Origin: Pseudomonadota bacterium
Lineage (GTDB): Bacteria > Pseudomonadota > Alphaproteobacteria > Puniceispirillales > UBA1172
Reading direction: 5' to 3'
DNA length: 36,251 nucleotides
Assembly: GCA_027593125.1 (NCBI GenBank)
Contig: JAQCJL010000008.1
Coordinates: 1 to 36,251 of the forward strand
Below the pieces are notes generated by a model. The model was not told where the DNA came from, did no database searches, and worked only from the letters and a program-made list of their open reading frames with translations. A program made the translations under genes and the position numbers. Positions 7,895 to 16,290 of this stretch are shown here, piece by piece (position 1 is the first letter of the stretch; every line of letters starts with the position of its first letter).

Positions 7895-7921
7895 TGGAAA
7901 GCCATGTTTCGTGGCTTTCCA
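7895..7921 (+). terminator. Hairpin after the binding-protein gene, likely partial terminator
   Basis: TGGAAAGCCA (7895-7904) and TGGCTTTCCA (7912-7921) form a perfect 10-bp stem with a 7-base loop, starting 28 bases after the binding-protein stop. The following sequence (TTTCGTTCC) is only weakly T-rich. It is better read as an attenuator or RNA-stabilising stem than as a full stop, because the permease genes continue on the same strand. Confidence 0.65.
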
Positions 7922-8031
7922 TTTCGTTCCATTAATCTTTTCGCAATTTTCATACTTATTATGTGCTGATGAAATTGGTGGATCGTAAATTAGCAACTTC
8001 TTGTTAATTTGTGTTTTGAGACGGTAATATA

Positions 8032-8985
8032 ATGCCAAATATCATTTCAATGATTATCAAAAGACTGGGATTAGGGGTACTAACCCTTTTGCTTTTGTCT
8101 TTACTTATTTTTCTATCTGTTGAAGCCCTGCCAGGGGATCTGGCAGAAACCATCCTAGGTCAGCAGGCAACGCCAGAAACGGTTGCTGCTATTCGCAAAG
8201 ATCTTGGGCTTGATCAACCACCCATTACACGTTACCTGAACTGGCTTGGTGGGGTCTTGCAAGGAGATTTTGGCAACTCTCTTGCTTTGAAGAAACCTAT
8301 CTCTAGCTTAATTGCTCCACGTATTCAAAATACCCTTTTCTTAACTTTATATACCGCCGCAATTGCGGTTCCGTTATCCATAATTCTTGGCCTCGCCGTA
8401 TCTCTCTTTCGCAATAGTTATTTTGACCGCATTACCAACACCACGGCACTGGCAGCGATTTCCATGCCAGAGTTTTTTGTTGGCTATATCATGATTTATT
8501 TCTTTGCCTTGTCTGGTTATTTTCCGTCTATGGCAAATATTAATGCGAATACACCACTGCTAGATAAACTTTATCTCTGTTTCTTACCTGCTTTAACGCT
8601 GACCCTTGTGGTTACCGCCCATATGATGCGAATGACCCGCGCCGCCATTATTAATGTGCTGGCCTTGCCTTATATTGAAATGGCGCGCCTCAAAGGGGCA
8701 AAGCCTAGCCGCATTATTGTTCGTCATGCGCTTCCAAATGCCATTGCCCCAATTGTGAATGTGGTTGCCCTTAATCTGGCCTATCTGATCACAGGTGTTG
8801 TGATTGTTGAGATTGTCTTTGTTTTCCCTGGCTTGGGGCAACTCATGGTTGACGGTGTTAAATTTCGCGATGTCCCAGTGGTCCAGGCCACGGCCCTTAT
8901 TTTTGCTAGTGCCTATGTTGGGCTGAATTTATTGGCCGATATCATCTCAACCATTTCCAATCCGCGCCTGATGCGCCAGCGATAG
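8032..8985 (+). CDS. Peptide-type ABC transporter permease, DppB family
   Basis: This 317-residue inner-membrane permease has about six helices. It opens with MIIKRLGLGVLTLLLLSLLIFL, the usual first helix of DppB/OppB proteins. The conserved TPETVAAIRKDLGLDQPPITRYLNWL segment and the permease loop (LPYIEMARLKGAKPSRIIVRHALPNA) are both present. It pairs with the next permease to form the channel. The gene is separated from the binding-protein gene by 164 bases holding a hairpin. Read-through from the upstream promoter probably drives it. Only a weak purine stretch precedes the ATG. Confidence 0.92.
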   Translation: MPNIISMIIKRLGLGVLTLLLLSLLIFLSVEALPGDLAETILGQQATPETVAAIRKDLGLDQPPITRYLNWLGGVLQGDFGNSLALKKPISSLIAPRIQNTLFLTLYTAAIAVPLSIILGLAVSLFRNSYFDRITNTTALAAISMPEFFVGYIMIYFFALSGYFPSMANINANTPLLDKLYLCFLPALTLTLVVTAHMMRMTRAAIINVLALPYIEMARLKGAKPSRIIVRHALPNAIAPIVNVVALNLAYLITGVVIVEIVFVFPGLGQLMVDGVKFRDVPVVQATALIFASAYVGLNLLADIISTISNPRLMRQR

Positions 8986-8998
8986 AGGTATCAAGGAT

Positions 8999-9922
8999 AT
9001 GATCTATTTGCAGACTTTGCTTGGTGTGTTGGTATTTATCGGTGTTGGCCTATCAGCGGGATGGGTGTTTCGTGAAATGCTGGTTTTTATAACCAGCCGT
9101 AACACTGGTAAATTCCTAAGAACGGCTCCTTTAACCGCGTGTTTTGGGATGCTTGTCATTGCCATCTACATCATTTGTGCGGTATTTGCGCCCTTTATTG
9201 CCCCATATGGTGAGGCAGATATTCTATCTGGAGGCTTTGAACCTTGGAGTTCAACCTATATTCTTGGCACGGACAACCTGGGCCGAGATGTGTTTACCCG
9301 ATTGATTTATGGGGCGCGAAATACCGTTGGCATCGCCTTTCTTATCACGGCGTTGGCGTTCTTATTTGGAACCATACTGGGGATTTTTGCTGCGCTCAAA
9401 GGCGGTATTATTGATCAAGGGATGAGCCGCCTCATTGATGTTCTGATGGCTATCCCATCCTTGATTTTCTCGCTTTTGATGCTAACCATTTTTGGTACAT
9501 CTGTGTTGAGTTTGGTGATTATCATTGCAACAATTGATTCGACCCGTGTCTTCCGTATTGCCCGAGCTGTCTCTTTAAACATTGTTCAATTGGATTATGT
9601 TGAGGCGGCAAAACTTCGCGGAGAGAGCACGTCTTATCTGATCCTTAGAGAAATTTTGCCAAATGCCATGGCACCCTTAGCAGCAGAGTTTGGTCTCAGG
9701 TTCTGCTTTGTGTTCCTGATGATCTCAGCGCTATCGTTCTTGGGATTAGGGCTTCAGCCTCCTACCGCGGACTGGGGATCAATGGTTAGGGATAATGCCG
9801 ATCTGATCAGCTTTGGTGATATTACCCCACTCATTCCTGCTGGTGCCATTGCGCTATTGACCATTGCTGTTAATTTCGTTGTGGACTGGCTCTTGCATCG
9901 TGCAAGTGGATTAAAGGATTAG
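8999..9922 (+). CDS. Peptide-type ABC transporter permease, DppC family
   Basis: This 307-residue inner-membrane permease matches the DppC/OppC type. After a first helix it has the characteristic APFIAPYG segment (about residues 63-70) and HxxGTDxxGRDVFTRL-like sequence (LGTDNLGRDVFTRLIYGAR). The transport loop is YVEAAKLRGESTSYLILREILPNAMAPL, and ALSFLGLGLQPPTADWGSM lies near the C-terminus. An extra N-terminal helix of about 30 residues precedes the usual start. It begins 13 bases after the DppB stop with an AAGGAT ribosome binding site. Confidence 0.92.
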   Translation: MIYLQTLLGVLVFIGVGLSAGWVFREMLVFITSRNTGKFLRTAPLTACFGMLVIAIYIICAVFAPFIAPYGEADILSGGFEPWSSTYILGTDNLGRDVFTRLIYGARNTVGIAFLITALAFLFGTILGIFAALKGGIIDQGMSRLIDVLMAIPSLIFSLLMLTIFGTSVLSLVIIIATIDSTRVFRIARAVSLNIVQLDYVEAAKLRGESTSYLILREILPNAMAPLAAEFGLRFCFVFLMISALSFLGLGLQPPTADWGSMVRDNADLISFGDITPLIPAGAIALLTIAVNFVVDWLLHRASGLKD

Positions 9923-9931
9923 GAGACGACC

Positions 9932-11629
9932 ATGCCTGCACGCAAATCCGCCTCATCTTCGTCTTCCGACTTGCTCTTGCATATGAAAAATATTCATATC
10001 AAGGGGAAATCTGATGAAAAGTGGATTGATATTATTAATGGCGTTGATCTTGAGCTTAACCGCGGTGAGGTATTGGGATTAATTGGTGAGAGTGGTGCAG
10101 GCAAATCAACCCTTGGTCTAGCCGCAATGGGGTTTTGCCGCGACGGTTGTAAAATCACCGATGGCTCTATTCATTTTGATGGCATGGATATGATGTCACT
10201 TAGTAAAGATGAACTGCGCCTGTTGCGTGGCCACCGCATTTCCTATGTCGCGCAATCCGCCGCCGCTAGTTTTAATCCTGCCCACAAACTGATTGACCAG
10301 TTTTGTGAGGCACCAATGATCCATAATGTGATGTCACGAAGCCAAGCGACAGAATATGCTATTGATCTTTATCACCGTATTAATCTGCCTGATCCTGATC
10401 AATTTGGTTTCCGTTATCCACATGAGGTTTCGGGTGGCCAGTTGCAGAGGGCGATGACTGCTATGGCGCTATCCTGTCGCCCTGATCTGATTATATTTGA
10501 TGAACCCACAACCGCACTCGATGTCACCACCCAGATTGAGGTGCTGGCAGCGATTAAGGATATTGTCAAAGAGTTTAATACTGCCGCGATTTATATTAGC
10601 CATGATTTAGCCGTGGTGGCGCAGATGGCAGACCGCATAAAGGTTTTGCTTAAAGGGGATGAGGTGGAACAAGCGGCCACCGATGTTATGCTAAAAAGCC
10701 CCTCCGAGGACTACACCAAATCGCTATGGGCAGTCAGGGAATACAATCGAAAAGAGCAAAAAAAACCAGCCAAAACCGAAATGCCGATCATCTCAATTAA
10801 GAATGTCACAGCGGGCTATGCCAGCAAGCTTGATGTTCTTAAAGACGTCTCTTTTGATATTTATAAAAAGCGCACGGTTGCAGTAGTTGGCGAGTCTGGC
10901 AGCGGCAAATCTACCACCGCCCGTGTGGTCACCGGGCTATTGCAGCCACGCATGGGTTCGGTCTCGTTTGAAGGTGAAACCCTGCCAGCAGGATATCAAT
11001 CCCGAAGCCGTGATCAGTTGCGCCGCATTCAGATGATCTATCAGATGGCTGACACTGCCCTTAATCCGAAATTGCGTATTCGGGATCTCATCGCACGGCC
11101 TGCTAATATGTATCTAGGCCTGAATGGCAAGGCCCTTGAGGAAAGAGTTCGCAATCTGCTTCATATGATTGAGATGGAACCTGATCAGTTTATCGATCGT
11201 CTTCCATCTGAATTATCAGGGGGCCAGAAACAGCGTATAGGCATTGCCCGTGCAATCGCTGCAGAACCTAGCATTATTATTTGTGATGAAGTCACCAGTG
11301 CCCTTGATCAGCTCGTGGCTGAAGGAATACTGAAACTGCTTGATCGGCTTCAGTCTGAATTAGACCTGTCTTATATGTTTATTACTCATGATCTGGCAAC
11401 AGTTCGCGCCATCGCAGATGAGGTGGTAGTGATGAAAGACGGCATTGTCGTGGAACAGGGCATTAAATCCAAAATGTTTACACCACCGCATCATCCTTAT
11501 ACAGAATTATTGCTTGGCTCTGTTCCTGAAATGGACCCCAAATGGCTTGACCGTCTGCTGGATGAGCGCGGCAAAGACAATCTTGGTGATGCCGCCATTG
11601 CGAAAATGCGCAACCAAGGCCTAACCTAA
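9932..11629 (+). CDS. Fused double ATPase of a peptide-type ABC transporter (DppD-DppF type)
   Basis: This 565-residue protein carries two complete ABC ATPase domains. Domain 1 has Walker A GESGAGKST (about residues 52-60), signature VSGGQLQRAMTAMAL and Walker B IIFDEPTTALD. Domain 2 has Walker A GESGSGKST (about 318-326), signature LSGGQKQRIGIARAI and Walker B IIICDEVTSALD. Each half ends with the oligopeptide-transporter C-terminal type segment (second half: HHPYTELLLGSVP). One polypeptide therefore supplies both nucleotide-binding subunits of the importer at 6203-9922. AGGAGACGACC precedes the ATG. Fusions of this type are known in proteobacterial peptide and opine transporters. Confidence 0.92.
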   Translation: MPARKSASSSSSDLLLHMKNIHIKGKSDEKWIDIINGVDLELNRGEVLGLIGESGAGKSTLGLAAMGFCRDGCKITDGSIHFDGMDMMSLSKDELRLLRGHRISYVAQSAAASFNPAHKLIDQFCEAPMIHNVMSRSQATEYAIDLYHRINLPDPDQFGFRYPHEVSGGQLQRAMTAMALSCRPDLIIFDEPTTALDVTTQIEVLAAIKDIVKEFNTAAIYISHDLAVVAQMADRIKVLLKGDEVEQAATDVMLKSPSEDYTKSLWAVREYNRKEQKKPAKTEMPIISIKNVTAGYASKLDVLKDVSFDIYKKRTVAVVGESGSGKSTTARVVTGLLQPRMGSVSFEGETLPAGYQSRSRDQLRRIQMIYQMADTALNPKLRIRDLIARPANMYLGLNGKALEERVRNLLHMIEMEPDQFIDRLPSELSGGQKQRIGIARAIAAEPSIIICDEVTSALDQLVAEGILKLLDRLQSELDLSYMFITHDLATVRAIADEVVVMKDGIVVEQGIKSKMFTPPHHPYTELLLGSVPEMDPKWLDRLLDERGKDNLGDAAIAKMRNQGLT

Positions 11630-11684
11630 TGCAAAGGCAGACTGATAGCCTAGCATCATATTATCAGCGAAATTGAGACAAGAA

Positions 11685-13208
11685 ATGCGGATTGCGATTG
11701 CAGGGTTTCAACATGAAACCAATACCTTTGTCCCCAATCAAACGACGCTTTCTGACTTTGAAATGGCAGATAGCTGGCCGCCTCTCTTACTCGGCAACAA
11801 GGTAATTTCATCAACCAAAGGCATGAACCTGCCCATCACTGGTGCTGTCATAGGCGCCCAATCCCACCCTGATGTTGAGATAATTCCGCTGGTCTGGGCT
11901 TCGGCAGAACCTGGCGGAATCGTTACCGATCATGCCTTTAATCATATCGTGGATATAATCCTTATTGGCTTAACACAAGCAGATCCGATTGATGCTCTTT
12001 ATCTTGATTTGCATGGCGCTATGGTAACCCATTCATTTCCTGATGGTGAAGGCGAATTATTAAAGCGCTTACGGCAACATCTGGGGCAGGATATTCCCAT
12101 CGGCATAAGCCTTGATCTCCACGCAAACGTGACATCACTTATGGTGGACTTATCTGATATCATCACCATTTACCGCACTTATCCTCATCTTGACATGGCT
12201 GATACGGGTCGGCGATGTATGGATCACATAATCCAAATCACGCACGATCAGATCAAGACAGGCAGCAAACGCCGCCCATGCAAAAGTTTCCGGCAAATTC
12301 CTTTTTTAATCCCTTTGCCTGCCCAATATACCGCTCATGATCCCTGCCTTTCTCTTTACCAAAAGGTGGAAACCCTATCACAAGCCGCCACAGCCAAAGC
12401 CGAATGCGCCATGGGTTTTACCGCCGCAGATATTTCTGATTGCGGGGCTTCTATTCTCGCTTATGCCGATGATAAGGCAGAGGCAGAGGCCATGACCAAG
12501 CAGCTTTATGATATGATCCTCAGTAATGAGCGTCATTTTGATGGAAAGCTTATGACTGCAGATGATGCTGTCAAACTAGCCATGGAAAGTGACGCCAAGA
12601 AACCCTTTATTCTTGCCGATGTTCAGGATAACCCCGGCGCAGGCGGAAGCGGTGATACTATGGGTTTGGTGCGATCAATTTTGGATGCCGGGGCAGAGAA
12701 GGCCTTGGTAGGGGTAATTAGTGACCCTGATTTTGCAGCACTTGCCGTTAATGCGGGTATAGGCGGCGTAATTTCTAGCAACCTTGGTGGAAAATCAGGT
12801 GTCGTAGGTGACGAGCCTCTTACTGGCAAGTTTGAGGTTATTGCCCTCAGCGATGGCAATTTTTCCTATACTGGGGAAATGTATAAAGGTGGGGTTGCTG
12901 AGATTGGCCCATCTTGCCTTGTTGAAGTTGTTGGCGCAAATCATGTACAAATTGTTGTGAGTTCACTTCGCACCCAATGCCTTGATCAGGCCTTTTTCAC
13001 GCATTTCGGTATAGATTTGCGTGAACCACGGATCATTGCATTAAAAAGTACGGTGCATTTCCGTGCTGATTTTGAACCCCTTAGTCATCAAGTGATCAAT
13101 GTTATTAGCCCGGGATTCTTTGGCTGTCAGCTAGAACAATTGCCCTACCAACATCTGCGCCATGGATTACGGCTAGGCTCTGACGGCCCCCTATTCAGCA
13201 AGCCATAA
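11685..13208 (+). CDS. MlrC-family metallopeptidase (M81, microcystinase C-like)
   Basis: This protein of about 507 residues starts with MRIAIAGFQHETNTF, the N-terminal signature of the MlrC/DUF1485 family. Probable metal-site motifs are LDLHGAMV, SLDLHANVT and YRTYPHLDMADTG. The C-terminal half contains the ADVQDNPGAGGSGDT segment of the MlrC C-terminal domain. MlrC of Sphingomonas cleaves linearised microcystin; most family members are uncharacterised amidohydrolase-like enzymes. I chose ATG 11685 over an in-frame TTG at 11673 because it starts directly with the family signature. It is 55 bases downstream of the peptide-transporter ATPase and probably acts on the imported compound in the cytoplasm. 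No signal peptide is seen. Confidence 0.88.
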   Translation: MRIAIAGFQHETNTFVPNQTTLSDFEMADSWPPLLLGNKVISSTKGMNLPITGAVIGAQSHPDVEIIPLVWASAEPGGIVTDHAFNHIVDIILIGLTQADPIDALYLDLHGAMVTHSFPDGEGELLKRLRQHLGQDIPIGISLDLHANVTSLMVDLSDIITIYRTYPHLDMADTGRRCMDHIIQITHDQIKTGSKRRPCKSFRQIPFLIPLPAQYTAHDPCLSLYQKVETLSQAATAKAECAMGFTAADISDCGASILAYADDKAEAEAMTKQLYDMILSNERHFDGKLMTADDAVKLAMESDAKKPFILADVQDNPGAGGSGDTMGLVRSILDAGAEKALVGVISDPDFAALAVNAGIGGVISSNLGGKSGVVGDEPLTGKFEVIALSDGNFSYTGEMYKGGVAEIGPSCLVEVVGANHVQIVVSSLRTQCLDQAFFTHFGIDLREPRIIALKSTVHFRADFEPLSHQVINVISPGFFGCQLEQLPYQHLRHGLRLGSDGPLFSKP

Positions 13209-13225
13209 CAGCATATTGGCTTGCT
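13197..13225 (+). terminator. Candidate terminator hairpin at the end of the peptide-transport operon
   Basis: AGCAAGCC (13197-13204, overlapping the end of the MlrC reading frame) pairs perfectly with GGCTTGCT (13218-13225) around a 13-base loop. The T-rich tract after it is weak and delayed (TTCATTTTTG at 13240-13249). It lies in the 47-base convergent gap, so it could serve either strand. Confidence 0.4.
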
Positions 13226-13255
13226 AAAGCTTGCTACCCTTCATTTTTGATGACT

Positions 13256-14107
13256 TTAAGTTTTAGATCTGGCGGTTAGGTCAGCCCACATCTCTTCAAT
13301 CCAGCCTTTGATGATCAAGGCCTCTTCCCAGCGGTTGGACATTTCCTGACCATTCCGGTCGGTCATGGCATATTCAGGGGGGCCTAATTCACATAAAAAC
13401 ACGCAATCGCCCTCAGAGTTTCGGGCAAGCCAGCTTTGCAAGCCTTCACGCCACCAACCCTTAAACAAATCCACCCATTTCTGATGTTGTGGGAAATCAA
13501 GTTGAAGCTGAATTTGCTGGCGGCTTGCAACGCGACCTTGAAAACTGTCTGATCGCTCCAGAATTCGGGAAATCATTCCCATTTCATGGCGATTCATAGG
13601 AAGTTTGAACTCACGATCAACAATGAAATGAGACAGGTCAGCACAAAGCCGCATCTCGGGGATCGCATCAATTAGGCAGAGCGTTGCAAACAAGTCATTT
13701 GTGATACAGTTCCGGTGAGTTTCAAATTGAACGGGCATTCCCACCCGATCAGACATCTCCATCCACTCGCGTATCACTGGGATCATTCCATCAACCGAAA
13801 GCGGCATCACTTGACCAATGACATCCACGAAGGGTGAGCCAAAATCCTTAGCCATGTTCAAGGTGTCTTCAAGCGAAGCTACCGTTTTGGGAAACGCCAC
13901 AATCAGTGGCGTTAAGCCATGTTTACGCATGATAGGTTCAACTTCATACGCTTGGGCAACATCGCCTGCACCAAGGTCAATAGCCAGACCATTATACCCG
14001 GCCTCGGCTACTTTGGCGCACACCTGTTCGTAGGTGAGAATTGTTCCAGTATCATCATGCGGACGCATGGCCCATAGTGATGTATAGGTTTTTAACGATA
14101 CGGCCAT
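13256..14107 (-). CDS. Sugar phosphate isomerase/epimerase-like TIM-barrel protein
   Basis: This protein of about 283 residues belongs to the AP-endonuclease-2/xylose-isomerase-like TIM-barrel superfamily. Supporting segments are YNGLAIDLGAG near the N-terminus, VQFETHRN (Glu, His), LCADLSHF (Asp, His) and FLCELGPPEY (Glu). The acidic residues and His are the expected divalent-metal ligands at barrel-strand ends. The substrate is unknown. I chose ATG 14107 because GGTGGGG stands just before it in the minus-strand sense; the frame extends upstream only to a TTG at 14119. It is downstream of and collinear with the desaturase-like gene (27 bases apart), which makes a two-gene unit. Confidence 0.75.
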   Translation of the reverse strand: MAVSLKTYTSLWAMRPHDDTGTILTYEQVCAKVAEAGYNGLAIDLGAGDVAQAYEVEPIMRKHGLTPLIVAFPKTVASLEDTLNMAKDFGSPFVDVIGQVMPLSVDGMIPVIREWMEMSDRVGMPVQFETHRNCITNDLFATLCLIDAIPEMRLCADLSHFIVDREFKLPMNRHEMGMISRILERSDSFQGRVASRQQIQLQLDFPQHQKWVDLFKGWWREGLQSWLARNSEGDCVFLCELGPPEYAMTDRNGQEMSNRWEEALIIKGWIEEMWADLTARSKT

Positions 14108-14134
14108 TATCCCCACCAAAAACAGTTATAGCAA

Positions 14135-15115
14135 TTAGGCTTCAAGTTTGATCTGGCCACCACCTTTTTTGGGAACAACCCAAACTTCGTTTGAAGGGTA
14201 CTGGCTTTCATCCTTTGACCAGAGTTTTTTGATCACCTCAACCTGAAACTCAATCCAGCCCATGCGATGAACAGGCCCAGCATTAGTTTCGATTTTATTG
14301 TTCAGGTCTTTGAGCTTCCAAAACGGAACCGATGGGAAACTATGATGCGCCGTATGGTAAGGCATCTGCCAGCACAGCCAACGCATAAAGAAATTGGTTC
14401 GTGTTGAGCGAGTGTTGTTCATGATATCTTTTTCATGGGAAAGACCCAGATGTTCAATTGTATTCTGAAGCTGATGAATAGGTTTAGTAGCAATAATAGG
14501 AATGATCCAGAATGTCAGGGCTTCCCAACGCGCAAACCAGATAGATACCCCAGCAATGATGACATAACCCAAAATATGCAGGCGTGATTCGTTAATCACT
14601 CTGGACTTTTCCCCGTCATGAATATACGGCTCAATAATAATTCCAGCAGCGCGGCGGATGATCCCATATACTCGGTTACGCCAATAGGTAATCCCTATCA
14701 TCCACAACAGATACGTTGTCAAAGTATAAGGTTCCCGCACCAACTCACCATCGCCGCTCCAGTCTTGGGTATATCGGTGATGGGAGTAATGCATAATCAG
14801 ATCATAGTCGCGTGGGAATAACATGAAAAACCCAATTAGACGTCCAAAGGCCTCATTCAGCCATTTTGTTCTAAATACCGTCCAATGAGACAATTCATGC
14901 TGGGCAGCGTAAAGAAAGTTAAGCGTTACCCCAAGACAAAACCCGGTGAGCAACACCCACCAAGTTCCCATCATAAGGTAATGCGCATATCCCAAAGCCC
15001 CAGCAAGGCTAAGATGGCTTAGCATTTGAAGCCCCCCAGCGAGATCAGAACGTTCATTTAACCAACGCAAATCCTGCGGGGTGAGCACCTTGCGTCTAGA
15101 AAATACCTCTTCCAT
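14135..15115 (-). CDS. Fatty-acid-desaturase-like di-iron membrane protein
   Basis: This 326-residue membrane protein has three histidine boxes: HELSH (AAQHELSHWTVF), HYSHH (MHYSHHRYTQ) and HTAHH (YHTAHHSFPSV). Hydrophobic segments lie before box 1 and between boxes 2 and 3. This is the eight-histidine di-iron pattern of membrane desaturases and hydroxylases. A further HQLQNTIEHLG segment may supply another ligand. The substrate cannot be assigned; family members act on acyl lipids, carotenoids, alkanes or other hydrophobic compounds. TGAGGATGTGTT precedes the ATG at 15115. The gene is divergent from the MDR gene and leads into the TIM-barrel gene. Confidence 0.85.
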   Translation of the reverse strand: MEEVFSRRKVLTPQDLRWLNERSDLAGGLQMLSHLSLAGALGYAHYLMMGTWWVLLTGFCLGVTLNFLYAAQHELSHWTVFRTKWLNEAFGRLIGFFMLFPRDYDLIMHYSHHRYTQDWSGDGELVREPYTLTTYLLWMIGITYWRNRVYGIIRRAAGIIIEPYIHDGEKSRVINESRLHILGYVIIAGVSIWFARWEALTFWIIPIIATKPIHQLQNTIEHLGLSHEKDIMNNTRSTRTNFFMRWLCWQMPYHTAHHSFPSVPFWKLKDLNNKIETNAGPVHRMGWIEFQVEVIKKLWSKDESQYPSNEVWVVPKKGGGQIKLEA

Positions 15116-15243
15116 AACACATCCTCATTTGATTATAATCTGGTGTACAAAATGATATTGCCATTAAGACTGGCAGATTAATTCTTTAATTGTGAAATAT
15201 CCTATCAACCTTGCTTGGTTATGTCCAGAAAGGCAAGAAAAGA
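15116..15243. promoter_or_regulatory. Divergent promoter region with a 10-bp palindrome
   Basis: This 128-base AT-rich gap separates the divergent desaturase-like and MDR genes and should hold both promoters. It contains a perfect palindrome GATTATAATC at 15131-15140, near the desaturase start. I cannot assign -35 and -10 boxes with confidence. Confidence 0.35.
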
Positions 15244-16275
15244 ATGAAAAAAATGATTTGCGCGGCATACCAGAACAAAGGCAAAGCAAGTGAGGTTCTA
15301 AAGATCGTTGAACGCGATATTCCAGAGCCAAAGACAAATGAGGTTCGCGTGCGCCTTGCGGCTTCGGGCATTAATCCATCAGATGTTAAAATGCGCGCTG
15401 GCGCAGGCAACAATTCCACCGATATGCCATTTCCCGAAGTTATCCCCCATAGCGATGGGGCAGGTATCCTAGATGCTATCGGTGATGAAAGCCTCGCCAT
15501 GACTGATATTACTGGTCATAGCATAAGCCTGGGTGGACGTGTCTATCTCTTTAATGCTGGCTGGCAAAGGGCGCATGGCACCGCCGGGGAATATGTCACG
15601 CTACCTGCTGATCAAGTGATAGCTTTACCTGATCAAGCAAGTTTTAGCCATGGTGCTTGTCTGGGTATTCCGGCCATGACTGCTGCTCATGCTGTGTTAA
15701 CGGGGCGCAATGTCAAAGGCGGCTCAATTCTGGTAAGTGGCGGCGGAGGTGCCGTTGGCCGTTACGCCATCCAAATGGCAAAGGCCGCAGGGGCAAAACA
15801 AATCATTGCCACAGCTTCAACGCCTCTGAGTATGGCAACAGCGAAAGATGCAGGGGCTGATCATGTTTTCGATTATCAGATGGATAATCTTGAGGTCGCA
15901 ATCATGGACCATAGTGGCGGCATCGATCATGCTATTGAGCCTGAGTTTGGACGCAACGTCGATATGCTTGCCGCTGTGTTAAAAGAAAGCGCAACCATTA
16001 CCAGTTATGGCTCGGCGGCAATGATGCGCCCTGAAATCCCTTTCTACCCTTTAATGTTTAAGAATATCACGCTTACCATGATGCTTGTCTATCTCATGGA
16101 TTATGATGCCAGAAAAACCGTCGCAAAGGCGATTAGGGGCTGGCTTCGTGATGGCGCAATCACAGAACATCTCGCCGCCCTTTTGCCACTCAAGGACATA
16201 GCAAAAGGCCACGAAATGGTCGAACAAGGCGGAAAATCCGGTTCCGTCATTCTCAAAATTTCAGATCAACTTTAG
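15244..16275 (+). CDS. MDR-family NADPH:quinone reductase-like oxidoreductase
   Basis: This protein of about 343 residues belongs to the medium-chain dehydrogenase/reductase superfamily. A GroES-like N-terminal domain (ASGINPSDVKMRAG, PHSDGAGIL) is followed by a Rossmann domain with the nucleotide motif GGGGAVGRYAIQMAKAAGA. The cysteine ligands for catalytic and structural zinc found in alcohol dehydrogenases are not visible, so it belongs with the zinc-free quinone or enone reductases. ATG 15244 is preferred over an upstream TTG (15211) because AAGGCAAGAAAAGA precedes it and MKKMICAAYQ is a normal family start. It is followed 15 bases later by an SDR gene, which suggests two successive redox steps on an unknown substrate. 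Confidence 0.85.
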   Translation: MKKMICAAYQNKGKASEVLKIVERDIPEPKTNEVRVRLAASGINPSDVKMRAGAGNNSTDMPFPEVIPHSDGAGILDAIGDESLAMTDITGHSISLGGRVYLFNAGWQRAHGTAGEYVTLPADQVIALPDQASFSHGACLGIPAMTAAHAVLTGRNVKGGSILVSGGGGAVGRYAIQMAKAAGAKQIIATASTPLSMATAKDAGADHVFDYQMDNLEVAIMDHSGGIDHAIEPEFGRNVDMLAAVLKESATITSYGSAAMMRPEIPFYPLMFKNITLTMMLVYLMDYDARKTVAKAIRGWLRDGAITEHLAALLPLKDIAKGHEMVEQGGKSGSVILKISDQL

Positions 16276-16290
16276 GATTTGGGGACAACC

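Noticed and set aside
7473-7988. 171-codon plus-strand frame overlapping the end of the binding-protein gene
   Set aside because: It is an alternate frame of the binding protein with atypical composition, and it crosses the hairpin at 7895-7921.
11642-11667. Inverted repeat CTGATA-N14-TATCAG between the ATPase and MlrC genes
   Set aside because: The stem is only 6 bp with a 14-base loop and no T-run; too weak to call a terminator.
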